This document shows positions 5,834 through 6,534 of a stretch of DNA of 6,534 bases, piece by piece (position 1 is the stretch's first letter; the number at the start of each line of letters is the position of its first letter). A model generated the notes under the pieces. It had not been told where the DNA came from, ran no database searches, and saw only the letters and a program-made list of their open reading frames with translations. A program made the position numbers and the translations under genes. The stretch is from Hyphomicrobiales bacterium (lineage in GTDB: Bacteria; Pseudomonadota; Alphaproteobacteria; Rhizobiales; JAJFHB01), in the NCBI GenBank assembly GCA_021775795.1, contig JAJFHB010000625.1, forward strand, positions 1 through 6,534, written 5' to 3'.

Positions 5834-6534
5834 TCAGCCGTTGGTCACAAGTTCCGCAAGCGGCACCTGTTTGCGTTCGGGGTAAACGCGATCCCAGTTC
5901 GCCGCTGCTTCTGTCTCGGCATTGGTCGGCGACTGGCCGGCCATGCTCGCAGAAGTCCACTTGATCCCGTAGGGGTGCAAAATATACTGACGCCGGGTCC
6001 ACAGCTCTTCGACACCGGCACCGGCACCCTGGGCGGGTTTGCGGTCAACTTCCACCGGCACCGCAGGCGGCACTTCCGCATGGCCAAAGGCGCCCCGGCC
6101 CACAAGGTAGGTCGAGTATTTGATGCGGTTGCTGCCCGCCAGAGCCGGCACACCGTCATCAACGATGACATTGTACCCAAGGTAGGTGGGGAACTTAACC
6201 TCACCGCGACTGTCGGGGATAAAATCGATAAGGTTCAGTTTCTGCAGCCGCGTGAAAACCACGGAATGCATGATCAGCGTGTCCAGCGTGTCGGCCGCAT
6301 CTCCCATGGTCTGCTTGGTATCGAGAATAGCCTCTGCGGAGACAAGCTCTCCGGCCACGGGAGTACCCGCCGCATCTGTTCCCACTTCCACACGCATATC
6401 GTTGGCATCATTTGCCGCATTGTCGGCAAAGGCGCCTTTGAGGATCGAGATCAGATGCTTCTGCAGGGCGCGGGCCCAATAGGCCGACACGCGCGCGCCG
6501 ATCCGCTTCATCGGGTAGCGAATCCGGGTCGGGT
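5834..6534 (-). CDS. Phage major capsid protein, C-terminal part (5' end outside window)
   Basis: This is the main head-shell subunit. The frame is open to the right edge: seven complete codons (PTRIRYP) precede the first visible Met at 6511, which has no Shine-Dalgarno, so that Met is probably internal. About 232 residues are visible and, from memory of the family, roughly 100 are missing at the N-terminus. Landmarks in order are GARVSAYWARALQKHLISIL, the block ELVSAEAILDTKQTMGDAAD, MHSVVFTRLQKLNLIDFIPD followed by SRGEVKFPTYLGYNVIVDDG, GRGAFGHAEVPPAVPVEVDR, and the C-terminal RRQYILHPYGIKWTSASMAG with QSPTNAETEAAANWDRVY and a final VTNG. I recognise these as typical of capsid proteins in proteobacterial podoviruses and prophages; an HK97-type fold is likely but not shown by the sequence. 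Position ahead of the tail-tube genes agrees. The 3' end is intact, and a strong hairpin follows 11 nt after the stop. Confidence 0.88.
   Translation of the reverse strand, partial: PTRIRYPMKRIGARVSAYWARALQKHLISILKGAFADNAANDANDMRVEVGTDAAGTPVAGELVSAEAILDTKQTMGDAADTLDTLIMHSVVFTRLQKLNLIDFIPDSRGEVKFPTYLGYNVIVDDGVPALAGSNRIKYSTYLVGRGAFGHAEVPPAVPVEVDRKPAQGAGAGVEELWTRRQYILHPYGIKWTSASMAGQSPTNAETEAAANWDRVYPERKQVPLAELVTNG

Noticed and set aside
5845..6204. A 119-codon minus-strand frame over the capsid gene
   Set aside because: It is an out-of-frame shadow; the capsid frame carries the conserved family blocks across the same bases.
6509..6511. ATG at 6511 as the true start of the capsid protein
   Set aside because: The frame stays open to the right edge, there is no Shine-Dalgarno before this ATG, and capsid proteins of this type have considerably more N-terminal sequence.
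1..6534. CRISPR array, tRNA, insertion sequence, defence or toxin-antitoxin genes
   Set aside because: The window is nearly fully covered by phage structural genes in one direction; I saw no spaced repeats, tRNA cloverleaf, transposase or defence-gene motifs.

Overview
The window is part of the structural (virion morphogenesis) module of a short-tailed, T7-like podovirus or prophage. All credible genes are on the minus strand and read from the right edge to the left edge. No integrase, repressor, tRNA, attachment site or host gene is visible, so the window does not show whether this is a free phage or a prophage. GC-rich codons and the style of the capsid, tail-tube and nozzle proteins suggest an alphaproteobacterial host. 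That is an inference from remembered family resemblance, not a search.

In transcription order (right to left): the 3' two thirds or so of a major capsid protein gene, cut by the right edge (6534-5834); a 76-base gap with two stacked hairpins, one terminator-like and one overlapping the next Shine-Dalgarno; a 73-aa protein of unknown function with a basic tail (5757-5536); a 96-aa beta-rich protein that may be a head-decoration or head-fibre protein (5532-5242); a T7 gp11-like tail tubular protein A / adaptor (5169-4579); an 820-aa T7 gp12-like tail tubular protein B / nozzle (4567-2105) with what looks like an inserted F5/8 type C (discoidin-like) domain; a 151-aa T7 gp14-like internal virion protein (2105-1650), coupled by a TAATG overlap; a 102-base gap; and a tail fibre gene with a T7 gp17-like N-terminus (1547 to beyond the left edge, 515 codons visible).

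The capsid protein forms the head shell, and the two small proteins probably belong to or act on the head. The gp11-like adaptor and gp12-like nozzle form the stubby tail below the portal, the gp14-like protein is probably packaged and ejected with the DNA, and the fibre attaches to the tail and binds the cell surface. Tight spacing (3-nt and 11-nt gaps, one overlap) fits one late operon. The portal, scaffold and terminase genes expected near the capsid gene would lie beyond the right edge.

I see no undescribed defence system or novel mobile element here. The points most worth a second look are the putative carbohydrate-binding domain in the nozzle, the hairpin pair after the capsid gene (the position held by T-phi in T7), the absence of gp15 and gp16 counterparts between the gp14-like gene and the fibre, and the short reading frames in the gap before the fibre gene.
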